From contig CANRKB010000003.1 in assembly GCA_947631115.1 (NCBI GenBank), positions 89,248 through 153,247 on the forward strand: a stretch of 64,000 bases of DNA, read 5' to 3'. A model generated the notes under the pieces. That model was not told where the DNA came from. It did not search any database and saw only the letters and a program-made list of their open reading frames with translations. Of this stretch, positions 51,500 through 59,942 are shown one piece after another. How positions within the stretch are numbered: position 1 is the first letter of the stretch; each line of letters starts with the position of its first letter. Both the position numbers and the translations under genes were made by a program. This DNA comes from an uncultured Clostridia bacterium. Lineage in GTDB: Bacteria > Bacillota > Clostridia > Oscillospirales > Ruminococcaceae.

Positions 51500-52732
51500 T
51501 TATTTTACTTCCGTCACCGTTCCGATAAACAACGGCAAGTTCGCGTTGGCGTCGATTATCATATAAACAAACGGTCTGTCGAGTATCACTTCTTTTGCTT
51601 CTGCGGGAGCTGCCGCACTTTCGCCGTTCATTATCACTGCGGTTGCCGCACCCGCGCGAGTTCCTTTTTCAGCAACCTCAATAAACGTTTTGTGAAGAAC
51701 CGAGCCTATATAAATCTTTCCGTCAGAAAAAGTGCCGAGCCTTGAAAAATCGGCTTTATCGGCTCTGAAAGCGTCCGTCATTCCCATTTGCTCCAGTATT
51801 TCGTTCATCTCATAGCTGCACTCGCATTTGAATTTCGGAAGCCCCGTATCAACAGGACAGTTCTGTTTTCCGTCAAGCAACGCTTTAAGCTTCTCACCAG
51901 TCAATGACTGTACATAATCAGAAACGGAAATTCCCTCATTGGGGAGCAATGCCGCAAAAGCATATCCCCCGTCCGAATAGTATTTTAGAAATCCCTTTGC
52001 GCTTTCATCTTCAAGATAAGTTCCCTCATTTCCGTACATCATTTCAACAGTCTGCGTTGTATTGTCGGATTTCGTGAACTGCGCGTCAGCCACATCGCCC
52101 TTTTCATATTTTCTTTCCCACTCCGCATCAAACGCCAGCGCATTTACAAGGCACATAACCGCGTCGGGCGAAAGTCCGTCCAGGATTTCCTTTATCATTC
52201 CGTCGGTCTTTAGGTTTACCCATGTGTTTATGTCGCGAACGGTAGAGTTGTCAAATTTCGCTCTGTATACGCTCGCGCCGTAATAGTCGGCATTTAGCTG
52301 CAAGAAATCGGCGTTCGGCGTAAAACCTTTTCCCTCTGCGAACCATATTGAATTTGCGACGCTTAGTTTTTCCTTTTCGCTCTGCGGGAGAGTTTCCGCG
52401 TATTTATGAATATATGCGTTCAGTTTATCCGCGGACATTCCGAGCGTTTCTTCCATTTGCGAAAGCGTTTCGCCGTCCGCGCCGTTTGCCGTCATAGCCA
52501 GCGCGCACATTACAGAAAAAGGTGACACAAGCGTGTTTTCTCCGTTTTCGGAATTTTTGAAAAGCTCAGTTGCAAAGTCCATAATTCCCGCGTTGTCGCT
52601 AAGGCCAATGTCCGTTTTAACTTCATTTGCCGTTATACCGCTCATCAGGTCTTCGGCGCTTACGCTCATTGCGCAGCCCGTCATTGACAGTGCAAGAATG
52701 GTGCTTAAAATAATTGCCGAAAATTTTTTCAT
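51500..52732 (-). CDS. Serpin-family lipoprotein
   Basis: This 410-residue secreted serine-protease inhibitor homologue has a lipoprotein-type signal (FSAIILSTILALSMTGC, lipid Cys20). The serpin core shows NTLVSPFSVMCALAMTANGADGETLSQM, NSIWFAEGKGFTPNADF, VNALAFDAEWE, LPKFKCECSYEMNEILEQMGM and the C-terminal DRPFVYMIIDANANLPLFIGTV. The hinge EKGTRAGAATAV is of the inhibitory type (small residues at P12-P9). Counting from the hinge Gly as P15, P1-P1' would be Glu-Ser. Gut Eubacterium siraeum serpins (siropins) are precedents. It has a probable TTGCAA-17-CATAAT promoter. Confidence 0.93.
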   Translation of the reverse strand: MKKFSAIILSTILALSMTGCAMSVSAEDLMSGITANEVKTDIGLSDNAGIMDFATELFKNSENGENTLVSPFSVMCALAMTANGADGETLSQMEETLGMSADKLNAYIHKYAETLPQSEKEKLSVANSIWFAEGKGFTPNADFLQLNADYYGASVYRAKFDNSTVRDINTWVNLKTDGMIKEILDGLSPDAVMCLVNALAFDAEWERKYEKGDVADAQFTKSDNTTQTVEMMYGNEGTYLEDESAKGFLKYYSDGGYAFAALLPNEGISVSDYVQSLTGEKLKALLDGKQNCPVDTGLPKFKCECSYEMNEILEQMGMTDAFRADKADFSRLGTFSDGKIYIGSVLHKTFIEVAEKGTRAGAATAVIMNGESAAAPAEAKEVILDRPFVYMIIDANANLPLFIGTVTEVK

Positions 52733-52786
52733 AATTTATCCTCCTTTTTTATTTCAGGTTTTTAAAAGCACACTCTGAGTTTTATT

Positions 52787-52815
52787 ATTATGCTTTCATA
52801 AACAATACTTTGCAA
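52787..52815 (-). promoter_or_regulatory. Probable sigma-A promoter of the serpin gene
   Basis: TTGCAA (complement of 52810-52815), 17 nt, CATAAT (complement of 52787-52792), followed by AAAAGGAGG before the serpin ATG. Confidence 0.6.
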
Positions 52816-52874
52816 TTATGTAAAAAGTTTCAAAAATTTCGCTCTATTTTAAATATTTTTATTGAAAAAAGGTA

Positions 52875-52903
52875 GTGACAAATACTATTACTTATGGTAC
52901 AAT
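52875..52903 (+). promoter_or_regulatory. Sigma-A promoter of the adhE operon
   Basis: GTGACA at 52875-52880, 17 nt, TACAAT at 52898-52903. A weak Rex-like inverted sequence (TTTAAACGGCTAACAA, about 52933-52948) follows but matches the Rex site poorly, so it is not claimed. Confidence 0.65.
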
Positions 52904-52997
52904 AACAATTAAGAAATATCATGGCGCAAAAGTTTAAACGGCTAACAAAGTATTGCTCAATGATATTCCAAATTTTTTTAAAAACAGGAGGCAGTAA

Positions 52998-55592
52998 ATG
53001 AAAGAATACGGTATCGTTGACAGCGTCGAAAAGCTTGAAGAAACGATCGCAAGCGTAAGAGAAGCTCAAAAGAAGTTTGCCGAGTATACTCAGGAGCAGG
53101 TAGACAAGATCTTTCTCGCCGCGGCGACCGCGGCGGACAGAGCGCGTATCCCGCTCGCAAAGCTTGCTTATGAGGAAACGGGTATGGGCGTTGTCGAAGA
53201 CAAGGTCATCAAAAACCACTATGCGGCGGAGTATATCTACAATGCCTACAAGGATGTAAAGACCTGCGGAGTAATTGAGGAGGACAAGGCATACGGCATA
53301 AAGAAAGTCGCGGAGTCAATAGGCGTTGTCGCGGCGATTATCCCTACCACAAACCCCACTTCCACCGCAATATTCAAGACCCTCATCTGCCTTAAAACAC
53401 GAAACGGCATTATCATAAGCCCTCACCCCCGCGCAAAAAAATCCACCATTGAGGCGGCAAAGGTCGTTCTCGAGGCAGCTGTAGAGGCGGGAGCGCCCGA
53501 GGGAATTATAGCATGGATAGATGTTCCGTCGCTCGATATGACGAACCTTCTTATGAAAGAATCGGATATTATCCTGGCGACCGGCGGTCCCGGAATGGTT
53601 ACGGCGGCTTATTCGAGCGGAAAGCCCGCTCTCGGAGTCGGCGCGGGAAACACCCCCGCGATAATCGACGACACGGCGGATATACTGCTTGCGGTAAACT
53701 CAATTATCCACTCAAAAACTTTCGACAACGGAATGATCTGCGCTTCGGAGCAGTCGGTAATTGTCCACAAGAATGTCTATGAGGAAGTAAAGAAAGAGTT
53801 TATAAACCGCGGCTGTTATTTCCTCAAAAAGAACGAGATAAACAAAGTCCGCAAGACCATAATCATAAACGGCGCGGTAAACGCAAAGATCGTCGGTCAG
53901 TCGGCTTATAAGATAGCGAAACTTTCGGGAGTCGACGTTCCTGCGGGAACAAAAATACTGATAGGAGAAGTAGAGAGCGTAGATATTTCGGAAGAATTTG
54001 CACACGAAAAGCTCTCCCCTGTTCTCGCCATGTACAAGGCAAAGGACATTCAGGACGCTTTTGAAAAGGCGGAGCATCTTATCGCCGACGGCGGATACGG
54101 GCATACCTCGTCTATCTATCTCAACGCTCAAACGGAAAACGAAAAGCTCCTTGAATTTGCGGAGCGCATGAAAACCTGCCGTATACTTGTAAATACGCCG
54201 TCTTCTCACGGAGGAATAGGCGACCTCTACAACTTCAAGCTTGCTCCCTCGCTTACGCTGGGCTGCGGCTCGTGGGGAGGAAACTCCGTTTCAGAAAACG
54301 TAGGTATAAAACACCTGCTCAATATCAAAACCGTTGCCGAGAGGAGAGAGAATATGCTGTGGTTTAGAACTCCGCAGAAGATCTTTATCAAAAAAGGCTG
54401 TCTGCCTGTGGCTCTTGAGGAGCTTAAAGGACGCAAAAAAGCTTTTGTCGTTACAGACAGCTTCTTATACAAAAACGGAAATGCCGACCCCATTTTCAAC
54501 AAGCTCGATGAAATGGGAATACAGCGCGCGGCGTTCTTCGATGTAGAACCCGATCCGACGCTTTCCTGCGCGATAAAAGGCGCGGAGCAGATGAGAGCGT
54601 TTGAGCCCGACGTTATTATTGCTCTGGGCGGCGGCTCGGCAATGGACGCGGCGAAGATAATGTGGGTGCTTTATGAACACCCCGACGTTGATTTTGCGGA
54701 TATGGCTATGCGCTTTATGGATATAAGAAAGCGCGTGTACACGTTCCCGAAAATGGGCGAAAAGGCATATTTCGTAGCCGTTCCGACCTCTGCGGGAACA
54801 GGCTCGGAGGTAACTCCCTTTGCCGTTATAACCGACGAGAAAACGGGCGTTAAATATCCGCTCGCGGACTATGAGCTTCTGCCGAATATGGCGATAATAG
54901 ACACGGACTTCCATATGACGGCGCCGAAGGGGCTTACAGCCGCATCGGGAATTGACGCAGTTACTCACGCGCTCGAGGCTTATGCGTCGGTTATGGCTAC
55001 GGATTATACCGACGGTCTTGCGCTTCAGGCTCTTAAAGTTATATTCGAGTATCTGCCGATTGCATATAACGAACCCGACAACGTAAAGGCGCGCGAGAAG
55101 ATGGCTAATGCCGCGACAATGGCGGGTATGGCGTTTGCAAACGCATTTTTGGGAGTATGCCACTCTATGGCTCACAAGCTCGGCGCTTATCACCACCTGG
55201 CTCACGGCGTAGCAAACGCGCTTCTTATCGAAGAAGTTATGCGCTTTAACGCCGAAGAAGTTCCCGCAAAAATGGGAACGTTCTCGCAGTATGCATATCC
55301 GCATACCCTTTCGCGCTATGCAGAGATAGCCGATTATCTCGGAGTAAAGGGAAAGACAAACGCAGAAAAGTTAGAGGGTCTTATAAAGCTCATAAACGAC
55401 CTCAAAGACAAGATCGGAATTAAAAAGACCATAAAGGACTACGGAATAGACGAAAAGGTATTTCTTGATACTCTCGACGAGATGACCGAAAATGCCTTTG
55501 ACGACCAGTGTACGGGCGCAAACCCGCGCTATCCGCTTATGAGCGAGATAAAGCAGATGTACCTGAATGCTTATTATGGAAAGAGAAAGTGA
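52998..55592 (+). CDS. adhE: Bifunctional acetaldehyde-CoA/alcohol dehydrogenase
   Basis: The 864-residue enzyme turns acetyl-CoA into ethanol using two NADH. The N-terminal aldehyde dehydrogenase half has the catalytic Cys at about 248 (FDNGMICASEQS) and GVGAGNTPAIID. The C-terminal iron alcohol dehydrogenase half has LGGGSAMDAAKIMW, TSAGTGSEVTPF and iron ligands in HSMAHKLGAYHHLAHG at about 722-737. GGAGG precedes the ATG. It is the first gene of a five-gene set with a sensory hydrogenase homologue and a phosphatase. Filament-forming spirosome behaviour is known for the family. Confidence 0.97.
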   Translation: MKEYGIVDSVEKLEETIASVREAQKKFAEYTQEQVDKIFLAAATAADRARIPLAKLAYEETGMGVVEDKVIKNHYAAEYIYNAYKDVKTCGVIEEDKAYGIKKVAESIGVVAAIIPTTNPTSTAIFKTLICLKTRNGIIISPHPRAKKSTIEAAKVVLEAAVEAGAPEGIIAWIDVPSLDMTNLLMKESDIILATGGPGMVTAAYSSGKPALGVGAGNTPAIIDDTADILLAVNSIIHSKTFDNGMICASEQSVIVHKNVYEEVKKEFINRGCYFLKKNEINKVRKTIIINGAVNAKIVGQSAYKIAKLSGVDVPAGTKILIGEVESVDISEEFAHEKLSPVLAMYKAKDIQDAFEKAEHLIADGGYGHTSSIYLNAQTENEKLLEFAERMKTCRILVNTPSSHGGIGDLYNFKLAPSLTLGCGSWGGNSVSENVGIKHLLNIKTVAERRENMLWFRTPQKIFIKKGCLPVALEELKGRKKAFVVTDSFLYKNGNADPIFNKLDEMGIQRAAFFDVEPDPTLSCAIKGAEQMRAFEPDVIIALGGGSAMDAAKIMWVLYEHPDVDFADMAMRFMDIRKRVYTFPKMGEKAYFVAVPTSAGTGSEVTPFAVITDEKTGVKYPLADYELLPNMAIIDTDFHMTAPKGLTAASGIDAVTHALEAYASVMATDYTDGLALQALKVIFEYLPIAYNEPDNVKAREKMANAATMAGMAFANAFLGVCHSMAHKLGAYHHLAHGVANALLIEEVMRFNAEEVPAKMGTFSQYAYPHTLSRYAEIADYLGVKGKTNAEKLEGLIKLINDLKDKIGIKKTIKDYGIDEKVFLDTLDEMTENAFDDQCTGANPRYPLMSEIKQMYLNAYYGKRK

Positions 55593-55602
55593 GGGACGAA
55601 AT

Positions 55603-56352
55603 ATGAATCTGGATAAAGTTATTGCCGTTAGAAACACAAAGACCGTTTACCGCGACGGCGACAAGTGCATAAAGCTCTTTAACGAGGATTATTCAAAAGA
55701 CGACGTTTTAAACGAAGCGCTGAATCAGGCGCGTATCGAAAAGACAGGGCTGAATATCCCGAAGATAATCGAAGTTACGACCGTCGACGGAAAATGGGCG
55801 ATAGTGTCCGAATATATTGAGGGAAAAACGCTCTCTCAGCTTATGAAAGACGACCCCGCAAAAGCAGGAGAAGCTCTCGATATGCTCGTAGATTTACAGC
55901 TTGAAGTTCAGTCGAAAAAATCGCCGCTCCTCAATAAGCTGAAAGACAAAATGCATAGAAAGATAGACGAAGCGGATATTGACGCGAACACGCGCTATGA
56001 CCTGCACACACGCCTTGAGGGCATGCCTAATCACAACAAGGTATGCCACGGCGATTTCTGCCCGTCAAATATCATCATAAAGCCCGACGGCACGCCTTTT
56101 ATCATAGACTGGGCGCACGTTACTCAAGGAAACGCTTCCGCGGATGCAGCGAGAACGTATCTCGTAATGTGGCTTTCGTGGAACGAGGAGCTTGCCAACC
56201 GCTATCTTGACCTATTCTGCGAAAAGAGCAGGACAGACAAACGCTATGTCCAGAAGTGGATGCCTATTGTCGCGGCTTCTCAGTCAGTAAAAGGAAAGCC
56301 CGAAGAGCGCGATTTCCTGCTTTCATGGGCAAATGTCGTAGAATACGAGTAA
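55603..56352 (+). CDS. APH-fold kinase in the adhE-HydS operon
   Basis: This 249-residue APH/choline-kinase-like protein has SEYIEGKTLSQLM (hinge), the intact catalytic loop CHGDFCPSNIII and IIDWAHVTQGNASADAARTY with metal-binding Asp. It is a paralogue of the 254-residue protein at 16164, sharing the QGNxxADAARTY block and the final PEERDFLLSW segment. The ATG at 55603 has GAGGG before it; longer readings run into adhE. It is ten bases from the adhE stop, so co-expressed. It may act on a protein or small molecule as partner of the phosphatase at 58292. Confidence 0.8.
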   Translation: MNLDKVIAVRNTKTVYRDGDKCIKLFNEDYSKDDVLNEALNQARIEKTGLNIPKIIEVTTVDGKWAIVSEYIEGKTLSQLMKDDPAKAGEALDMLVDLQLEVQSKKSPLLNKLKDKMHRKIDEADIDANTRYDLHTRLEGMPNHNKVCHGDFCPSNIIIKPDGTPFIIDWAHVTQGNASADAARTYLVMWLSWNEELANRYLDLFCEKSRTDKRYVQKWMPIVAASQSVKGKPEERDFLLSWANVVEYE

Positions 56353-56367
56353 TAAGGACGGTATAGT

Positions 56368-56625
56368 ATGTTAGTGCAGATTTGCGTTGGAAGTTCCTGT
56401 CATCTCAAAGGCTCAAAGGATATTGTCGAGCTTATGAGAAGCGCCGTTGAAAAGCACAATCTCGACGGCTATGTAACGCTTGCAGGAAGCTTCTGTACAG
56501 GAAAATGCAACCGCGAGGGAGTTTCCGTTACTATAGACGACGAAGTTTATACGGGCGTAACCCGCGAAAACTTCAACGAGTTTTTTAGCGAAAAGATCCT
56601 TAGCAGCTTTGAAAGAGGAATTTAA
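56368..56625 (+). CDS. Thioredoxin-like [2Fe-2S] protein (NuoE-like)
   Basis: An 85-residue protein with the four-cysteine pattern of thioredoxin-like [2Fe-2S] ferredoxins: Cys6 and Cys11 (QICVGSSCHLKGS), then Cys43 and Cys47 (GSFCTGKC). It equals the C-terminal part of NuoE/HydC-type subunits. It lies 15 bp after the kinase gene and 3 bp before the HydS-like gene and probably passes electrons to or from that protein. Confidence 0.92.
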   Translation: MLVQICVGSSCHLKGSKDIVELMRSAVEKHNLDGYVTLAGSFCTGKCNREGVSVTIDDEVYTGVTRENFNEFFSEKILSSFERGI

Positions 56626-56628
56626 TTT

Positions 56629-58299
56629 ATGCAGAATTGTCTGACACTGAAAAAATCAAATTGCAAAAACTGTTATAAATGCATACGCCACTGTCCCGTT
56701 AAATCAATAAGATTTTCGGGAAACCAGGCGCATATAATCAACAACGAATGTATACTCTGCGGACAGTGCGTTGTGGTCTGTCCGCAGAACGCAAAGGAAA
56801 TAGTAAGCGAAGTCGAAAAAGTAAAGGTGCTTTTGCAGAGCGGAGTTCCCGTTATTGCAAGCCTTGCGCCGTCATTTATCGCAAATTACGGCGGCGCAGG
56901 CATCGAGTCGCTGTCCGACGCGCTAAAGAAACTGGGCTTTACAAACGTGGAAGAAACGGCGATAGGCGCTACTATCGTTAAAAAAGAATACGAAAGGCTT
57001 CTGAAAGAAGAAAAGCGCGATATTGTCATTTCTTCCTGCTGTCACTCGGTAAATCTGCTGATACAGAAATATTTCCATGCGGAGCTTAAATATTTAGCGG
57101 ACGTTCTTTCTCCCATGCAGGCACACTGTATGGACATAAAAAAGCGCGTTCCCAATGCAAAGACTGTTTTCATAGGTCCTTGCGTTTCCAAAAAAGACGA
57201 GGCGCAGTATTATGACGGTATGGTAGACGCGGCGCTTACGTTCGACGAGCTTTCGGACTGGCTGCGCGCGGAGAACATAACGCTTGAACAGAAAACCGAC
57301 GCAAACGAAAAGAGCCGCGCGCGCTTTTTCCCGACGACGGGCGGCATACTTAAAACAATGGACTTAGACGCGGAGGGCTATACCTATCTCGCGGTAGACG
57401 GCGTGAACAGCTGTATAGCGGCGCTAAAGGACATTGAAAGCGGAAAGATACATAAGTGCTTTATAGAAATGTCAGCTTGCAAGGGAAGCTGTATAGGCGG
57501 TCCTGCCATGGAGGTGCGCTCGGCGGTCGGAGGTACGCTTGCCGTTGCGACTTATGCGGGCAAGGAAGATTTTGAAACAGCCGAGCAGGACACAAACGAT
57601 TTAAGAAAGCTGTTTACGCCTATCGAGCTTAAAACGCAGCAGCCCACCGAAACCGAGATAGCTTCTATTCTCCGTCAGATGGGAAAGTTCAAGCCTGCGG
57701 ACGAACTGAACTGCGGCTCTTGCGGATATAACACCTGCCGCGAAAAAGCGGTTGCGATATACAACGGAAAGTCGGAAATTTCGATGTGCCTGCCGTTCCT
57801 CAAAGACAAGGCGGAGAGCTTTTCGGACAATATCGTAAACAACACCCCGAACGGTCTTATTGTCGTGAATGAGAATCTCGAAGTCCAGCAGATAAACAAT
57901 GCTGCGCGGAAAATTATGAATATCCGCTCTGCTTCCGATGTTCTGGGAGACCAGGTAATAAGAATAATGGATCCGAAGCCGTTTATTGAAGTAATGAATT
58001 CGGGAAAAGACCTGCGCGATGTGAGAACTTATCTCGCGGAATACAAGAAGTTTGTAAAGTTCACCATTGTCCACGACCATGAATATCACATTCTTATCTG
58101 CATAATGCGCGATGAAACAATGGAACAGACCGAACGCCAGAAGAAAGAGAACATAAGCCGCCAGACCGTAGAGATAGCGGACAAGGTAGTCGACAAGCAG
58201 ATGAGGATAGTTCAGGAAATAGCTTCGTTGCTGGGAGAAACTGCCGCGGAAACAAAAATTGCGCTCACGAAGTTAAAGGAGTCGATAACCGATGAATAA
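56629..58299 (+). CDS. Sensory-type [FeFe]-hydrogenase homologue with PAS domain (HydS-like)
   Basis: This 556-residue protein has, in order: two [4Fe-4S] ferredoxin sites (Cys12/15/18/22, Cys41/44/47/51); the H-cluster domain with modified L1 SSCCHS (Cys137/138), L2 GPCVSKK (Cys185) and L3 EMSACKGSCIGG (Cys284/288); an extra Fe-S domain (CGSCGYNTC...MC, about 370-395); a PAS domain (about 405-500); and a C-terminal coiled coil. The four cluster-binding Cys positions are kept, but TSCCPxW and MPCxxK have changed. That is the pattern of group C/D putative H2-sensing hydrogenases rather than catalytic ones. The gene overlaps the phosphatase gene by 8 bp. Confidence 0.93.
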   Translation: MQNCLTLKKSNCKNCYKCIRHCPVKSIRFSGNQAHIINNECILCGQCVVVCPQNAKEIVSEVEKVKVLLQSGVPVIASLAPSFIANYGGAGIESLSDALKKLGFTNVEETAIGATIVKKEYERLLKEEKRDIVISSCCHSVNLLIQKYFHAELKYLADVLSPMQAHCMDIKKRVPNAKTVFIGPCVSKKDEAQYYDGMVDAALTFDELSDWLRAENITLEQKTDANEKSRARFFPTTGGILKTMDLDAEGYTYLAVDGVNSCIAALKDIESGKIHKCFIEMSACKGSCIGGPAMEVRSAVGGTLAVATYAGKEDFETAEQDTNDLRKLFTPIELKTQQPTETEIASILRQMGKFKPADELNCGSCGYNTCREKAVAIYNGKSEISMCLPFLKDKAESFSDNIVNNTPNGLIVVNENLEVQQINNAARKIMNIRSASDVLGDQVIRIMDPKPFIEVMNSGKDLRDVRTYLAEYKKFVKFTIVHDHEYHILICIMRDETMEQTERQKKENISRQTVEIADKVVDKQMRIVQEIASLLGETAAETKIALTKLKESITDE

Positions 58300-59464
58300 T
58301 CTGTGCTGTGAAGTCGGATATAAAAGCATAAACCATTTCGGCGAGCAGCTTTGCGGCGACCATGTGGACGTTGTCGAACAGGGAGAAAATTCCTCGGTCA
58401 TCGTCCTTGCGGACGGCTTGGGAAGCGGCGTTAAAGCAAGCATTCTCTCTACCCTCACCGCGAAGATAATTTCAACGATGATGGCAGAAGGGCTTTCGCT
58501 TGAAGACTGCGTTGAAACGATAGCGGCGACGCTTCCTATTGACGCGCAGCGCGGAGTTGCCTATTCGACATTTACCATTATCCATCTTATTGAAAACCAA
58601 GTTGCGGAGCTTATTCAATATGACAATCCCTTGATAATACTTCTGCGCGACGGGAAAAATCTTGACTATCCGCGTACGGAAACCACCATCGGCGGAAAGA
58701 AAATATACAGCTCAACGGTAAAGCTGCGCGAGAACGACGTATTTATCGCAATGAGCGACGGCTGTCCGCACGCGGGCATAGGAAGAGCGTATAATTTCGG
58801 CTGGAAGCGCGAGGATATTATCGACTATATGGAAGCGATAACGGCGGGAGGTTATACGGCAAAGACGCTTTCGACAATGCTTGTTGACGAATGCGACAAG
58901 ATTTACGGTCACGAGCCGGGCGACGACGCGACGGCATGCGTTGTCAAAGTGAGAAAGCGCGAGCCTATGAACATTCTGTTCGGGCCTCCTTCAAACCGTG
59001 CGGACGGTGACAGAATGATGTCGCTGTTTTTCTCGAAAGAGGGAAAGCACATCATCTGCGGAGGAACGACTTCTACTGTTGCGGCAAAATATTTAGGAAA
59101 ACCGCTGCGCCCGACGCTCAACTTTGAAAGCTCGGATATTCCGCCGACAGCGGAGCTTGAGGGCGTTGACCTTGTGACGGAGGGCGTTATAACCGTAAAC
59201 CGCGTGCTGGAATATGCGAAAGACTATCTCGAAAAGAACGAGAGCTATGAAGTCTGGGGCTTTAAGCGCGACGGCGCGTCGCTTATTTCAAGGCTTTTGT
59301 TTGAAGAAGCGACGGACATCAACTTTTATGTCGGCAGGGCGATAAACCCAGCCCACCAGAACCCCGAACTGCCGATAAACTTCAATATCAAAATGCAGCT
59401 GGTTGAGGAGCTTTCAGATTGCCTGAAGAGAATGGGAAAGAGGATAAAGGTAAGCTATTTTTAG
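58292..59464 (+). CDS. SpoIIE/PP2C-type phosphatase with C-terminal extension
   Basis: In this 390-residue protein the N-terminal half has PP2C-type blocks: GEQLCGDHVDVVEQGENSSVIVLADGLGSGVKAS, FIAMSDGCPHAGIG and EPGDDATACVVKVR. The Asp residues for metal binding are in place. Residues about 230-390 form a second, unrecognised domain (FFSKEGKHIICGGTTSTVAAKYLG...). HydS-type hydrogenases are commonly paired with such a phosphatase, which would carry the redox or H2 signal to a target. AAAGGAG sits nine bases before the ATG inside the HydS-like gene end. Confidence 0.9.
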   Translation: MNNLCCEVGYKSINHFGEQLCGDHVDVVEQGENSSVIVLADGLGSGVKASILSTLTAKIISTMMAEGLSLEDCVETIAATLPIDAQRGVAYSTFTIIHLIENQVAELIQYDNPLIILLRDGKNLDYPRTETTIGGKKIYSSTVKLRENDVFIAMSDGCPHAGIGRAYNFGWKREDIIDYMEAITAGGYTAKTLSTMLVDECDKIYGHEPGDDATACVVKVRKREPMNILFGPPSNRADGDRMMSLFFSKEGKHIICGGTTSTVAAKYLGKPLRPTLNFESSDIPPTAELEGVDLVTEGVITVNRVLEYAKDYLEKNESYEVWGFKRDGASLISRLLFEEATDINFYVGRAINPAHQNPELPINFNIKMQLVEELSDCLKRMGKRIKVSYF

Positions 59465-59476
59465 AGATAAGAAATT

Positions 59477-59698
59477 TTTTGAGCGGCAAACAACGTTAAA
59501 ATCAAAACCACCTCTCAGGCGAGGCACGAAAGTTTTTTGAAAAGGGAGTCCAGAGGGAAAAAATTTTTTTCAAAAAATTTTTTCCCTTTGGTCGCGGCGA
59601 AGCCGCGAAATAGCGAAGCGAGGCGCTAAAGGGTGCGGGGAAAACAAGAGTTTTCCCCGCATTGAGCTTTTCAAAATCATATTTTGAAAAGCTCAATC
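59477..59698 (+). repeat. Family A hairpin element, copy A5
   Basis: TTTTGAGCGGC, GAGGCACGAAAG, hairpin 1 (CCAGAGGGAAAAAAT against a TTTTTTCCCTTTGG arm, one G-U-type change), GAGGCGCTAAAGGGTGC, hairpin 2 with loop CAAGAG, hairpin 3 (TTGAGCTTTTCAAAAT and complement). The normal right end is missing, replaced by a GGAGGGGGAGCGGGGG run. It is sense-oriented, 13 bp after the phosphatase stop. Confidence 0.85.
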
Positions 59699-59814
59699 CG
59701 CTGGAGGGGGAGCGGGGGAACCGGCAGGTTCCCTCCGCGGTTTGGGTTATCTACAGTGGAAAAAGAGAGAAGCTCAAAATGGTTGTGCGCGTTTCAGCCA
59801 AAGCAACATAATAA

Positions 59815-59847
59815 AAAAGGCGCACTCCTTTCGGAAATGCGCCTTTT
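59815..59847 (+). terminator. Intrinsic terminator-like hairpin between A5 and A6
   Basis: Arms AAAAGGCGCA and TGCGCCTTTT around CTCCTTTCGGAAA. It is the first clean terminator after the adhE-HydS operon and is flanked by T-rich sequence. Confidence 0.7.
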
Positions 59848-59869
59848 ATCTAAAACCACTCAATAATGA

Positions 59870-59913
59870 GAGAATATCATTCACGCTCAAATGGGAGAAT
59901 ATCATTCCCGCTC
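59870..59913. repeat. Two direct 19-bp repeats
   Basis: GAGAATATCATTCACGCTC at 59870-59888 and GAGAATATCATTCCCGCTC at 59895-59913, one mismatch, period 25. On the minus strand they read GAGCGTGAATG... and resemble the tail block GAGCGTGAAATC found after A2, A3 and A4, so they may be the tail of A6. Confidence 0.6.
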
Positions 59914-59942
59914 TAAGAATTTTTCATACTGTATGAACTTCG

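Noticed and set aside
52931..52950. Rex operator before adhE
   Set aside because: Only one half resembles TTGTTAA; the second half is poor. It may be a weak site but cannot be claimed.
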